Source of the DNA: Paragemmobacter kunshanensis
GTDB lineage: Bacteria; Pseudomonadota; Alphaproteobacteria; Rhodobacterales; Rhodobacteraceae
Direction of reading: 5' to 3'
Assembly (NCBI RefSeq): GCF_011059185.1
Contig: NZ_JAALFE010000016.1
Span: forward strand, 1 to 64,000
DNA length: 64,000 bases
The notes under the pieces are model-generated. The model was not told where the DNA came from and made no database searches. It was given only the letters and a program-made list of their open reading frames with translations. Below are positions 6,649 to 15,753 of this stretch, piece after piece. Positions within the stretch are counted from its first letter, which is position 1. The number at the start of each line of letters is the position of its first letter. The translations under genes were made by a program, and so were the position numbers.

Positions 6649-8412
6649 TCAGGCGGCGGCGTCGAAGGGGGCTGTCTCGCCCTCCCACCGCCGCAGGACG
6701 GCATCGTGCAGCCCCATGACGGGGGCGGGGCTGGCCTCGGTCGGGGTCAGGAACAGCCCGCCCCGGCTGGGCCGCGAGGACAGCGCGATGATCACCGGGG
6801 CCAGCACCATGGGCAGCGCCACCGGCATCAGCCAGGGCACAAGCTGCGGCGACAGCCATTGCGCGAAGGCCAGCACGGTGCCGCCACTGGTGACGATCCA
6901 GTGCGAGGCCGCCCAGGCATCGCGAAAGGACAGCGTGCCGTCGCCACGCGTCTGCGCGGGCCAGCCGCCATCGGCCCCGCGCAGCACCTGCAGCACCGAG
7001 CGGGTCTGGAACATCAGGAAAATCGGCGCGGTGATCGAGGAGAAGACAAGCTCTGCCATGGTTGATTGCAGTGCCCGGAAGCCGCCGCCAAAGCCGCGCG
7101 CGCGGCCGCGCAGGGCGGCATCGGCCAGGATCAGCAGTTTCGGCAGGAACAAAAGCCCGCCGATCCCGATGGCAAGGCCAAGCGCCTTGGAAACCTGGCT
7201 GACCGGGATCACCGGGAAGGGCCAGTATTCGATGGGGAAATAGTCGATCGGCGGGGCAAAGAGCGGGGCCGCGATCGAGGCGGCAAGGAAAGCCAGCCAG
7301 AAGACGGGCGAGATATAGGCAAGGATGCCCTGCAGAAAGACGAAGCGGCTCCAGCCTTTCAGGCCGGGGGCGAGGATCAGGCGCGCATGCTGCAGGTTGC
7401 CCTGGCACCAGCGGCGGTCGCGCTTGGCATGGTCGATGATGTTCTCGGGGGCTTCCTCATAGCTGCCCTGCAGATCGTCATCCACCCGCACCGTCCAGCC
7501 CGCGCGGGCCAGAAGCGCGGCTTCGACATAGTCATGGCTCAGGATATGGCCGCCAAAGGGCGGCGGGCCGGACAGTTCCGGCAGGCCGCAGCTTTCGGCA
7601 AAGGCGCGGACGCGGGTGATGGCGTTATGGCCCCAGAAGGGGCCGGTGCGCCCCTGCATCATGGCAAGGCCCCGCGCGAAGACGGGGGAATAGAAGCCGC
7701 CCGCGAATTGCATGATCCGGCCAAAGCGCGACCGGGCGCGGATCACCTTGGGCAGGGTCTGCAGCAGGCCCAGCTCCGGCGCGGCCTCCATCCGGCGGAC
7801 CATTTCCACCATGGTCGCGCCTTCCATCAGGCTGTCGGCGTCCAGGATGATGGCATAGGTATAGGCCGCCCCTGCGCGCTTGATGAAATCCTCGATATTG
7901 CCGGCCTTGCGGCCTTTGTTGTTCGTGCGGCGGCGATAGAAGATGCGCCCCTCGCCATGTGTGTCGGCCAGCAGGCGCAGGAACCAGATGCGTTCGCGCG
8001 CCGCCACCTCGTCATTGCGGGTGTCGGACAGGATGGCGAAATGGAAGCGGTCGCCAAAGCCCGTGGCGCGCAGCGAGGCATCCATCGCGGCGATCCGGGC
8101 GAAGGTGGCGACCGGGTCTTCGTTATAGACCGGCACCAGCACCGCCGTCATGGCGCGGATGGGCCCCGGATCGCGCGGCACGGCGGGGGGCTTCGTGGTC
8201 AGCCCGGCAAGCGCGGTGAAGGCCCCCCAGGCCAGCCAGAAGGTCGAGGCGAAGATCAGCCCCGCGCGCAGCGGATCAAAGGCATCGAACCCGTCCGACG
8301 CGCCGAATTGCAGGAAGACGACAAAGGCCAGCGCCGCCGCAAGAAGGGCCGCCGCAAGGGCGAGGGTGCGCGTCACATACACCCGGTTGCCAGGGGCGAA
8401 GGGGCCCCCCAT
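6649..8412 (-). CDS. opgH: OpgH: membrane glucosyltransferase for periplasmic glucan backbone
   Basis: A 587-aa family-2 glycosyltransferase that polymerises glucose from UDP-glucose and exports the beta-1,2 glucan. It has N-terminal membrane helices (ALAAALLAAALAFVVFL), a cytoplasmic GT2 domain (VPVYNEDP, the nucleotide-binding DxD in LDADSLMEG and the acceptor-site RRWCQGNLQH), and several C-terminal helices. The start at 8412 lies 4 nt after the opgI stop. It is shorter at the N-terminus than the Escherichia coli protein, as expected where opgI precedes it. It is the third gene of the glucan operon. Confidence 0.92.
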   Translation of the reverse strand: MGGPFAPGNRVYVTRTLALAAALLAAALAFVVFLQFGASDGFDAFDPLRAGLIFASTFWLAWGAFTALAGLTTKPPAVPRDPGPIRAMTAVLVPVYNEDPVATFARIAAMDASLRATGFGDRFHFAILSDTRNDEVAARERIWFLRLLADTHGEGRIFYRRRTNNKGRKAGNIEDFIKRAGAAYTYAIILDADSLMEGATMVEMVRRMEAAPELGLLQTLPKVIRARSRFGRIMQFAGGFYSPVFARGLAMMQGRTGPFWGHNAITRVRAFAESCGLPELSGPPPFGGHILSHDYVEAALLARAGWTVRVDDDLQGSYEEAPENIIDHAKRDRRWCQGNLQHARLILAPGLKGWSRFVFLQGILAYISPVFWLAFLAASIAAPLFAPPIDYFPIEYWPFPVIPVSQVSKALGLAIGIGGLLFLPKLLILADAALRGRARGFGGGFRALQSTMAELVFSSITAPIFLMFQTRSVLQVLRGADGGWPAQTRGDGTLSFRDAWAASHWIVTSGGTVLAFAQWLSPQLVPWLMPVALPMVLAPVIIALSSRPSRGGLFLTPTEASPAPVMGLHDAVLRRWEGETAPFDAAA

Positions 8413-8416
8413 GGCA

Positions 8417-8611
8417 TCAGTGCCCGGCTTTCCGCAGCCGCGCGGCACGGGGGCGCAGCAGCGCCAGAAGCCCGCCCTGCCCGGGCGCGGATTCAAGCTG
8501 CTGCAGGGGCATGGCCAGCGGCGCATCGGGCAATCTGCCCAGATCCTCGGCCAGGCGGTCGAGATCGAATTGGTCCGGCTGCGCGAGATCCATCATTTCG
8601 CGTTGATCCAC
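8417..8611 (-). CDS. opgI: OpgI: small protein of the glucan operon
   Basis: A 64-aa protein that overlaps the 3' end of opgG by 19 nt and ends 4 nt before opgH, so translation is probably coupled. The sequence is acidic at its N-terminus (EMMDLAQPDQFDLDRLAEDL) and basic at its C-terminus. A small gene at this position, called opgI, was described in the Rhodobacter sphaeroides opgGIH-opgC operon. Its biochemical role is unclear. One possibility, not shown, is that it stands in for the cytoplasmic N-terminal extension of enterobacterial OpgH. No membrane segment or catalytic motif is visible. Confidence 0.72.
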   Translation of the reverse strand: MDQREMMDLAQPDQFDLDRLAEDLGRLPDAPLAMPLQQLESAPGQGGLLALLRPRAARLRKAGH

Positions 8612-10215
8612 TGATAGAGCCAGGTTTCCGTCAGTCTGCGGTCAAACCCGGCGAGATGCGCCGAAAGTTCGACCACGGCTTCGTCTTCGGCCGAAATGTC
8701 GATCACCAGCCGCCAGATATCGGTGCCTGCGATCTTTTCCAGCACGGACCCCGTCAACTCGCCATTGGCGATGGTGACCACGGGTTCGATTTCGGTTTCG
8801 CCATCCAGCGGGCCGATCAGCCCACCCCGGAAATCCACGACGAACTTGCGCGTGCCCTGCTGCGCCTCGACCCCGGCAAAGCCGCCATGTCCCGAACGGG
8901 TCTCGAACACATAGGCCAGCGGTTCGTCCGTGTCATGCGCAAGGTCGCCCCAATGCAGCCGATAGGCGAATTCCCGAGCATCGCCCGCCTTCACCGGCGC
9001 CTCTGGCACCCAATAGGCGACGATATTGTCGTTCGCCTCAAGATCCGAGGGGATCTCGACCAGGCGCACATTGCCCCGGCCCCAGTCGCCCAGCGGCTCC
9101 ACATCCAGCGAGGGGCGGCGCTCATAGCGCGCGCCGGTATCCTGATAGCTGTCGAAGGCCCGGTCGCGCTGGTGCAGGCCGAAGCGGCGCGGCGCGGTTT
9201 CGGTGAAATAGCTGCCGGTCAGGCGCGGCGGGTTGTTCAGCGGCCGCCAGATGATATCGCCATCGGCGCGCAGGATGCGCAGGCCGTCGCTGTCATGCAC
9301 ATTGGGGCGGTAGTCATCGAATTCGGCGCGGTTCTTTTCCGAAAACAGGAACATCGAGGTCAGCGGGGCCACGCCCAGCTCGGCCACGTCCTGCCGGAAG
9401 AACAGGCGCGCGGTCACATCCATCAGCGTCTCGCTGCCCGGGGTGATGACAAAGCGGTAGGCCCCCGTCACGCTGGCGCTTTCCAGCGTGGCATGCACGG
9501 TGATGCTGTCGCCGCCCGCCGGATCGCGTTCCATGTAGAAGCGCGAGAAGCGGGGGAATTCCTCGCCCTGGGCGGTGGCGGTGTTCAGCGCAAGGCCGCG
9601 CGCCGAAAGGCCATAGGCCGATCCGCGCCCCAGCGCCCGGAAATATGATGCGCCGACGAAGGCCACCAGTTCATCCCATTTGTCGGGGCGGTTCAGCGGA
9701 TGGTTCAGCCGGAACCCCGCCACGCCCGGCAATTCGGCATGTTCGGGCACGCGGGTGGCCAGATCGTTCAGATATTCGAAATCGTCGGTGGAAAAGAGCA
9801 TCTCCGTCGCCGTGCCGCCGGCCACTTCGAACAGGCGGACGGGTTCGGGGAACAGCCAGCCCATATGGAACGCGGCCAGGCGGAAACGGGTCTTTTCGCC
9901 GGTCCAGCGGGCGCTGTCGTCGCGAAAGCGGATCAGGCGGTAATCGTCATAGTTCAGCTCGCCCAGAAAGCCTTCGGGGGCGGGGGCGGTGACATGCGGT
10001 TGCTGGGCCAGCAGGCGCATCTCTTCGGTCAGGATGTCGAACGAGAATTGCTGCGCCGCCGCAACCGGCTGGGCCGGGGTTTCGGGGGCGGTGACCGTTT
10101 CCTGGGCAAAGCCGGCAACCGGCAGGGCCAGCAGCGAAACCGGCAGGACCGCGCCCGCCACGGAGAGAAGTTCCCGGCGCGACAGCCTGGATGTCTTGGG
10201 GCCTGCGATCGTCAT
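8593..10215 (-). CDS. opgG: OpgG/OpgD-family periplasmic glucan biosynthesis protein
   Basis: A 540-aa exported protein required to complete or branch the glucan after OpgH has made the backbone. A twin-arginine-type leader is visible (SRRELLSVAGAVLP, then VAGFAQ), followed by the MdoG/OpgG domain beginning FSFDILTEEMRLLA with YDDYRLIRFR. ATG 10215 gives a normal Tat n-region; ATG 10251 would add 12 residues and cannot be excluded. A Tat leader is typical of OpgD and of alphaproteobacterial OpgG. It is the first gene of the operon, and the 270-bp gap to the divergent kinase gene presumably holds the promoter. Confidence 0.9.
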   Translation of the reverse strand: MTIAGPKTSRLSRRELLSVAGAVLPVSLLALPVAGFAQETVTAPETPAQPVAAAQQFSFDILTEEMRLLAQQPHVTAPAPEGFLGELNYDDYRLIRFRDDSARWTGEKTRFRLAAFHMGWLFPEPVRLFEVAGGTATEMLFSTDDFEYLNDLATRVPEHAELPGVAGFRLNHPLNRPDKWDELVAFVGASYFRALGRGSAYGLSARGLALNTATAQGEEFPRFSRFYMERDPAGGDSITVHATLESASVTGAYRFVITPGSETLMDVTARLFFRQDVAELGVAPLTSMFLFSEKNRAEFDDYRPNVHDSDGLRILRADGDIIWRPLNNPPRLTGSYFTETAPRRFGLHQRDRAFDSYQDTGARYERRPSLDVEPLGDWGRGNVRLVEIPSDLEANDNIVAYWVPEAPVKAGDAREFAYRLHWGDLAHDTDEPLAYVFETRSGHGGFAGVEAQQGTRKFVVDFRGGLIGPLDGETEIEPVVTIANGELTGSVLEKIAGTDIWRLVIDISAEDEAVVELSAHLAGFDRRLTETWLYQWINAK

Positions 10216-10523
10216 AGAGGTATAGAACCCAACGGTTTTTTCCCGCGCCATGCTCGGCGCGACTCAGCGCGGCATATAGGGGCGAGTGAAGGACAACTGC
10301 AAGGCGCGTTCAACCGGCTGTGAAGCGGGAAGCGTTAATTTGCCGAAGCGTGGCGCGCGAGTTGCACAAATTTTGGGATCAGGCCCATGCTGCGCCTGCG
10401 AAATGATGCGCAACCGGATCCCGGCGCCCCCCCCGCCGCTGCGGTTGCGCCATCCCGCCGCCCGGCCCTGCCGCGCCCTGCGGCACCCATGCCACAGAGC
10501 GGCCGCGATCCGTCGGGAAAGGG

Positions 10524-13166
10524 ATGTCAGGCATTCTTTTGAATGCATTTCCTGAGATCAGTGGTCGGGGTATTGGAAACGACAGGCTTTTCAGCAAGAC
10601 AGGCAGGCAACCGGGCCAGATGCTGGGCGGAAGGACACAGAAACGTAACGGCCCGGAAGGGCTGTTTGCCGCGCTGGCCGAGCCGCGCCTGGCCTTTTTC
10701 GAACAGTCCCTGACCCAGGCCCCGCTGCGCGGGGTGATCGTCTTCGTGCTGGCCATGCTGGGGCTGAGCGTCTTTCTGGTGCTGGCCGAGATACGGGCCG
10801 TCGACAATGGATCGACGGTCGATCTTCTGCCCAGCGAGACGGTCTTTCCCATCCTGATGGGCATGGCGGTCTTTCCGCTGCGGATGATCCTTGTGCCGCT
10901 GGGCACCTATGCGCTGTGCTTTGCACTGGCCTTCCTGCTGCGCTGGTGGCTGGAGCCCGCCTATCTGCCCGAAGGGGTGCCGGTGCCGGGCTTCCTGCTG
11001 GCGGCGATGGCGCTGAATGCGGTGCCTGCGGTGCTGGCGGGGCTGGCCGGGCGGCTGGCCATCGCGCTTTGCGCGCATCGCCTGCGCTATCGCGACGCGG
11101 CGCTGTCGCTGACCATGACGCTGGCCTATCTGCTCTTGGGTGGGGGCATGGTCATCGCGGTGACGGCGCTGCTTTACGATCCGGCCTGGATCCCCGGCGC
11201 GACCGGCGGGCTTGACGCGGCGGGGGCGGGCCTGTTCCGCGTGGCGCGCATCGCGCTTTGCGGCGCGGTGCTGACGCTGGTGATGCTGGACCGGCCCAAC
11301 CGGCGCAACCTGACCGTGGCCTTCGCCGTGCTGCCCGCCTTTCTGCTGCTGGGGGTGCTGCGCCACAATGATATCTGGCTGCATCCGACGCTGGATGTGG
11401 AACTTCTGGCGCTGGCGGTGGTGCTGCTGGCCCCGGTCTATGCCGCGATCCTGACCAATGTGATCGGCGTGATCGCCTATGTCGCCATCACCGGCGAATT
11501 CCTGGTGCAGTTCCCCATCTCCTCGCCCGAGGTGCTGCGCCTGGAACTGGTGTCGATCCTGCTGCTGGCGCTGCTTTACCTGCTGCTGCTGCAGCGCCAT
11601 CAGGCCACCATGCGCGCCCGCGAGACGCGGCAGACCATCTCGCGCCTGATGCGGGTGCAGTCGCTGGCCAATATCGGCTATTTCGTGCTGGATACCCAGA
11701 CCGGCGAGGTGCGGGTCGATGACGTGGCGGCGGGCATCCTGGGCACCGCGCCGCGCTTTGCGATCGCGACGATCCTGCAGCGCGTCCCCCCCGCCGACCG
11801 CGCCGGGATCGAGGTGGCGCTGGCCGAACGGATGCTGACGACGCGGACGCTGTCCTTCCTTCTGGGCGAAGGCCCCGACTGGCAGGAAGAGGGCGCGCGA
11901 AAATACCTGACGGTGCATGCCTGGTACGAATCGCGCGCCGGGGGGCGGGTTCTGGCCTATGGCGCCGTGATCGACCTGACGGCAGATCACGCAAGGGAAG
12001 AGGCGCTGGGCCAGGCCCTGTCGCGCCTGTCCGATCAGCAGGACCGGCAGACGCGGATGTTCTCGATCGTGTCGCATGAGTTGCGGACGCCGGCCTCGGT
12101 CATCTCGATGCTGATCGAGGAACTGGAGGGCGGCGCGAAATGGGCCGAGATGGGCCCCCGCCTGCGCGCGGTCAGCGAACAGTTGCTGTCGGTTCTGGCC
12201 GACATGCGCCAGGCCGTCCGCCCGCAGGAAAACCTGCCCGTTACCCTGACCTCGTTCCTGCCCAAGGATCTGGCGGAAACGGTGCGCAACACCTTCCTTC
12301 TGATGGCCGAGGCGAAGGGGATCGAGATCGACCTGAACCTTTCCCCCGAGGCGGCGCTGCCGCGCCGGTCGGATCGGGTGCGGCTGATGCAGGCGCTGTC
12401 GAACCTGGTGAAGAATGCCATCCTGCATTCCGGCTGCCAGCGGATCACCCTGTCCTATGCCGAAGAGGACGGGGCGGAACAGCGCTTTGGCCTGTGGCAG
12501 ATCGCCGATGACGGGCAGGGCGTGCCGCCCGCGCTGCGGGCCGATCTCTTCAGCCCCTTCCGCCGGGGCGAGGGGCCGCGCAGCACGCAGGTGGATGGGT
12601 CGGGCCTTGGGCTTTATGTCACCAAATCCTCGATCGAACTGCTGGGCGGCACGGTGGGCCATCAGCCGGGGCCTGCGGGCGGATCGGTCTTCCTGCTGCG
12701 CCTGCCGATGCTGGCGGCCGAACCCGTGGCCCTGCCCGGACCTGCGGCGGAACCCGCCGCCGCCCGCCCGGCCCGCGACTGGCGCAGCCATCGCGTGCTT
12801 CTGGTCGAGGACAGCGACCTGATCGGCGAATTGCTGGTGGCCCGGCTGAAACGCGTCTTCGGCGCGGTGGATTGGGCGCGCACCGGCATCGAGGCGCTGG
12901 CGCGATACGAGGCCGAGCGCCCCGATGTCGTGCTGACCGATCTCTTCATGCCCGAAATGGGCGGGGATGACCTGACCGCCGCGCTGCGCGCCAAGGGGGC
13001 GGATTGCCCGATCATCGGCATGACGGCCGCCGCCATCGGCGATGAACGCACCCGCTTCGAAGAGGCGGGCACCGATCGCGTGCTGACGAAACCCGTCTCG
13101 ACCGGCCAATTCCTCGATGTGCTGGACGAGCTGGACCGCCAGCGCGACCGCCCCGCCGCCGAATGA
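10524..13166 (+). CDS. Membrane-bound hybrid sensor histidine kinase with receiver domain
   Basis: An 880-aa hybrid kinase. Residues about 70-360 form eight or nine transmembrane helices of a MASE-like sensor. Then come a degenerate PAS-like region (about 375-490), HisKA with the phosphorylated His518 in FSIVSHELRTP, HATPase_c (N box LVKNAILHSG, G boxes DDGQGVP and GSGLGLYVTKS), a Pro/Ala linker, and a receiver domain (LLVEDSDLIGELL) with phosphoacceptor Asp806 in VLTDLFMPEMGG. No response regulator is next to it, so a phosphotransfer protein elsewhere is likely. It is divergent from opgG, which suggests but does not prove a link to envelope or osmotic signals. An alternative start is ATG 10620. 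Confidence 0.88.
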   Translation: MSGILLNAFPEISGRGIGNDRLFSKTGRQPGQMLGGRTQKRNGPEGLFAALAEPRLAFFEQSLTQAPLRGVIVFVLAMLGLSVFLVLAEIRAVDNGSTVDLLPSETVFPILMGMAVFPLRMILVPLGTYALCFALAFLLRWWLEPAYLPEGVPVPGFLLAAMALNAVPAVLAGLAGRLAIALCAHRLRYRDAALSLTMTLAYLLLGGGMVIAVTALLYDPAWIPGATGGLDAAGAGLFRVARIALCGAVLTLVMLDRPNRRNLTVAFAVLPAFLLLGVLRHNDIWLHPTLDVELLALAVVLLAPVYAAILTNVIGVIAYVAITGEFLVQFPISSPEVLRLELVSILLLALLYLLLLQRHQATMRARETRQTISRLMRVQSLANIGYFVLDTQTGEVRVDDVAAGILGTAPRFAIATILQRVPPADRAGIEVALAERMLTTRTLSFLLGEGPDWQEEGARKYLTVHAWYESRAGGRVLAYGAVIDLTADHAREEALGQALSRLSDQQDRQTRMFSIVSHELRTPASVISMLIEELEGGAKWAEMGPRLRAVSEQLLSVLADMRQAVRPQENLPVTLTSFLPKDLAETVRNTFLLMAEAKGIEIDLNLSPEAALPRRSDRVRLMQALSNLVKNAILHSGCQRITLSYAEEDGAEQRFGLWQIADDGQGVPPALRADLFSPFRRGEGPRSTQVDGSGLGLYVTKSSIELLGGTVGHQPGPAGGSVFLLRLPMLAAEPVALPGPAAEPAAARPARDWRSHRVLLVEDSDLIGELLVARLKRVFGAVDWARTGIEALARYEAERPDVVLTDLFMPEMGGDDLTAALRAKGADCPIIGMTAAAIGDERTRFEEAGTDRVLTKPVSTGQFLDVLDELDRQRDRPAAE

Positions 13167-13721
13167 TCAGCCGCGCCTTGCGGCTTCGGCCTCTGCCTCG
13201 TGGCGCAGGATCTGCATCAACTCGGCCAGGCCCTTGCGGCTGCGTTCGTCCATCAGGCGGCCCTCGGCATCAAAGGCGCTGCGGGACTGGGCGATCAGCA
13301 CTTCGGGGCCGGTGATCAGCCGGGGCCGGAACGGCGTCAGGCACAGCCGCAGCGAATATTGCGACCTTTCTCCCCCGGCGCGGCCATCGGCGGCCGACAG
13401 GATCGCCACCGGCTTCTCGCGCCAGGCCGCCCCCGGCACGCGCGACACCCAGTCGAGCGCGTTCTTCAGCACGCCGGGCAGGGCCTTGTTGTATTCCGGG
13501 GTGGAAATCACGATGGCATCGGCGGCCCTGATCTGGCCATGCAGCGCCAGAACACCGGGGGGGAAGCCCTCGGCGATCTCCAGATCCTCGTCGAACAGCG
13601 GCAGGCGCAGATCGGCCTCGGTCTGCACTGCCTCGCCAAAGGCACGGCGCGCCTCGGCCAAGAGCAGGCGGTTGGTGGAAGCCTGGCGCAGCGCGCCGGG
13701 AATGCCGAGAAGGGTAAGCAT
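13167..13721 (-). CDS. NADPH-dependent FMN reductase family protein
   Basis: A 184-aa flavodoxin-like oxidoreductase. The start MLTLLGIPGALRQASTNRLL carries the phosphate-binding GSLR-like loop (here GALRQAS), and STPEYNKALPGVLKNALDW is the conserved FMN-site and dimerisation motif of the YieF/ChrR/azoreductase group. Members reduce quinones, chromate or azo compounds using NAD(P)H. The gene is convergent with the hybrid kinase, the two stops lying directly next to each other. Substrate unknown. Confidence 0.85.
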   Translation of the reverse strand: MLTLLGIPGALRQASTNRLLLAEARRAFGEAVQTEADLRLPLFDEDLEIAEGFPPGVLALHGQIRAADAIVISTPEYNKALPGVLKNALDWVSRVPGAAWREKPVAILSAADGRAGGERSQYSLRLCLTPFRPRLITGPEVLIAQSRSAFDAEGRLMDERSRKGLAELMQILRHEAEAEAARRG

Positions 13722-13809
13722 GTCGATGGGGCCTTTCCACGCGGTCTGGCAGGCAACCTAAGCGGGCGGGGGGCGAGTGCAAGGGGGCAGGGGCGCAGGC
13801 CCGGCCCGG

Positions 13810-14214
13810 TCAGCCTTCGGATGTGCGGTCATGGCGGGGCAGGCCGTCATGGATATCGGCCCAGGCCACCGCTTCGGCCATATGGACATGCGCCTCGGGG
13901 TGGAAGGCGGCAGGATCGTCCAGCGTGCCCGCATGCAGGTGGATCTCGCCCGGAAACCGGTCGGCCCGATAGGCCAGCGGCGTGCCGCAGGCGGGGCAGA
14001 AGACCCGCTCCACCCCCGGCGAGGAGCGGTAGATCGCAGGCTTGCCCGAAAGCCAGGCAAAGGCCGCCTCGCTCACCCCAAGGAACGAGGCGAAGGCCGA
14101 TCCCGTCGCGCGGCGGCAACTGTCGCAATGGCAATGCATCTGCCACAGGGCCGGTTCGCCCGCGCGATAGGTGATGCTGCCGCAAAGGCAGCGGCCGGTG
14201 ATCGCTGTCTGCAT
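13810..14214 (-). CDS. GFA (glutathione-dependent formaldehyde-activating/CENP-V) family protein
   Basis: A 134-aa zinc-binding protein. The family cysteine pattern is complete: GRCLCGSITY near the start, then HCHCDSCRRATGSAF, and CPACGTPLAYR later, forming two zinc sites of a Mss4-like fold. The name comes from formaldehyde-activating enzyme, but most members have no proven activity, so the function should be left open. It is a single gene with a short intergenic gap to the FMN reductase gene downstream and a divergent YbjN gene upstream. Confidence 0.88.
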   Translation of the reverse strand: MQTAITGRCLCGSITYRAGEPALWQMHCHCDSCRRATGSAFASFLGVSEAAFAWLSGKPAIYRSSPGVERVFCPACGTPLAYRADRFPGEIHLHAGTLDDPAAFHPEAHVHMAEAVAWADIHDGLPRHDRTSEG

Positions 14215-14415
14215 TCCGCCAGCCTAGCCCGGCGCAGGCGGGCGGGAAAGGGGCGGCTTTTGTCCACAGAAGATTTGGCCAGAAATCACTTTACAGGGTT
14301 CCCCTTCTGTAACACCATATTTAGTATGGGTGCAGAGAGGCAGACGCAGTGATTTGCCTGATGCGCAGCTTCTAGTGGATGACCAATCTGCAGAAGCTTC
14401 ATGGTGGGGCAGGGC

Positions 14416-14919
14416 ATGTCGCTTGTAGAAGATTTCCTTTCCTCGGACGACCAGCACCCGATCGACATCGTCGAAACCCTGGCCGAATGGCATGACTGGG
14501 AATTCGACCGCGTCACCGATGACCAGATCGCCATGGCGGTCGAAGGGCAGTGGCGCACCTACAGCCTGACGCTGGCCTGGTCGGCGCAGGACGAAACGCT
14601 CCGCCTGATCTGCACATTCGAGATGGAGCCGCCAGAAGGCCGCATCGGCGCGCTTTACGATGTGCTGAACCGCTGCAACGACATGGTCTGGACCGGCGCC
14701 TTCACCTGGTGGGAAGAGCAGAAGCTGATGGTCTGGCGCTATGGCCTCTTGCTGTCGGGCGGGCAATATGTGACCGCCGATCAGATCGACCGCCTGATCG
14801 CGGCGGCGGTTGCGGCGGCGGAACGCTTCTATCCGGCCTTCCAGCTTGTCTCTTGGGGGGGCAAGGCCCCGGCCGAGGCGATGAATGTCGCCATTGCCGA
14901 GGCTTACGGTCGCGCCTAA
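14416..14919 (+). CDS. YbjN domain-containing protein
   Basis: A 167-aa protein of the YbjN/sensory-transduction-regulator-like fold: DWEFDRVTDDQIAMAVEGQW, then YSLTLAWSAQDETLRLICTF, and a C-terminal helix with FYPAFQLVSWGGK. The fold resembles type III secretion chaperones, and in Rhodobacterales this gene is commonly next to proC, as here. ATG 14416 is preferred because a GGGGCAGG site lies before it; ATG 14401 would add five residues. Function unknown; a role as a chaperone-like or regulatory protein is inference. Confidence 0.8.
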   Translation: MSLVEDFLSSDDQHPIDIVETLAEWHDWEFDRVTDDQIAMAVEGQWRTYSLTLAWSAQDETLRLICTFEMEPPEGRIGALYDVLNRCNDMVWTGAFTWWEEQKLMVWRYGLLLSGGQYVTADQIDRLIAAAVAAAERFYPAFQLVSWGGKAPAEAMNVAIAEAYGRA

Positions 14920-14946
14920 CCTGCCCCCCGGTTGAAGCGGGGAGAG

Positions 14947-15753
14947 ATGATGGCGCTGGAACGCGTGGCTCGGGACGGGCTGGTTCTTCTGGGATGTGGC
15001 AAGATGGGAACGGCCCTGCTGACGGGCTGGCTGGGCGCGGGCGTGCCTGCGCGGTCGGTCTGGGTGATCGAGCCGAACCCTTCGGATTGGCTGAAGGCAT
15101 CCTCTGTGCATCTGAACGAAGGGGTTCCCCCTGCGCCCGCCGTGGCCCTGCTGGCCGTGAAGCCGCAGATGATGGGCGCGGCATTGCCTGCCCTGCAGGC
15201 GCTGGGCAACGGGGCGACGCTTTTCGTCTCCATCGCGGCGGGCACCACCATCGCCGCCTTCGAGGCGGCCCTGGGTGACCGCACCCCCATCGTGCGCACC
15301 ATGCCCAACACGCCCGCCATGGTGAACCGGGGTATCACCGCGCTCTGCCGCAATGGCCATGTGGGCGATGAGGGCATGGCGCTGGCCGTCGCCCTGATGG
15401 CGGCGGTGGGCGAGACGGTGATCCTGGACGGCGAGCATCAGATTGATGCCGTGACGGCGGTGTCGGGGTCGGGCCCCGCCTATGTCTTCCACCTGATCGA
15501 GGCGCTGGCAGCAGCGGGCGAGGCCGAGGGGCTGTCGCCCGAGGTGGCGATGCAACTGGCCCGTGCCACGGTCTGCGGCGCGGGGGAACTGGCGCATCGC
15601 TCGGCAGAGAGCGCGGCGCAGCTGCGCGTCAACGTCACCTCGCCCGGCGGCACGACGGCGGCGGCGCTGGCCGTGCTGATGCCGGAACTGCCGGGGCTGA
15701 TGGCGCGCGCGGTGAAGGCCGCGGCGGATCGCGGGCGGGAGCTGGGCAAGTGA
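14947..15753 (+). CDS. proC: Pyrroline-5-carboxylate reductase
   Basis: A 268-aa enzyme for the last step of proline synthesis, reducing 1-pyrroline-5-carboxylate with NAD(P)H. It has an N-terminal Rossmann motif (VLLGCGKMGTALLTGWL), the middle signature VRTMPNTPAMVNRG, and the C-terminal P5CR signature around VTSPGGTTAAALAVL with AVSGSGPAYVFHLIEAL before it. The start at 14947 is set by a GGGGAGAG site; 14950 is also ATG. The 3' end overlaps the csaA start (GTGA), and ybjN lies 27 bp upstream, so ybjN-proC-csaA-dehydrogenase looks like one operon. Confidence 0.93.
   Translation: MMALERVARDGLVLLGCGKMGTALLTGWLGAGVPARSVWVIEPNPSDWLKASSVHLNEGVPPAPAVALLAVKPQMMGAALPALQALGNGATLFVSIAAGTTIAAFEAALGDRTPIVRTMPNTPAMVNRGITALCRNGHVGDEGMALAVALMAAVGETVILDGEHQIDAVTAVSGSGPAYVFHLIEALAAAGEAEGLSPEVAMQLARATVCGAGELAHRSAESAAQLRVNVTSPGGTTAAALAVLMPELPGLMARAVKAAADRGRELGK

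Noticed and set aside
5392-9648. Two very long plus-strand reading frames (557 and 860 codons) opposite opgC-opgH-opgG
   Set aside because: They are antisense to genes with complete motifs. They are rich in Gln, Arg, Gly and His, as expected from complemented GC-rich codons, and have no recognisable domain or ribosome site.
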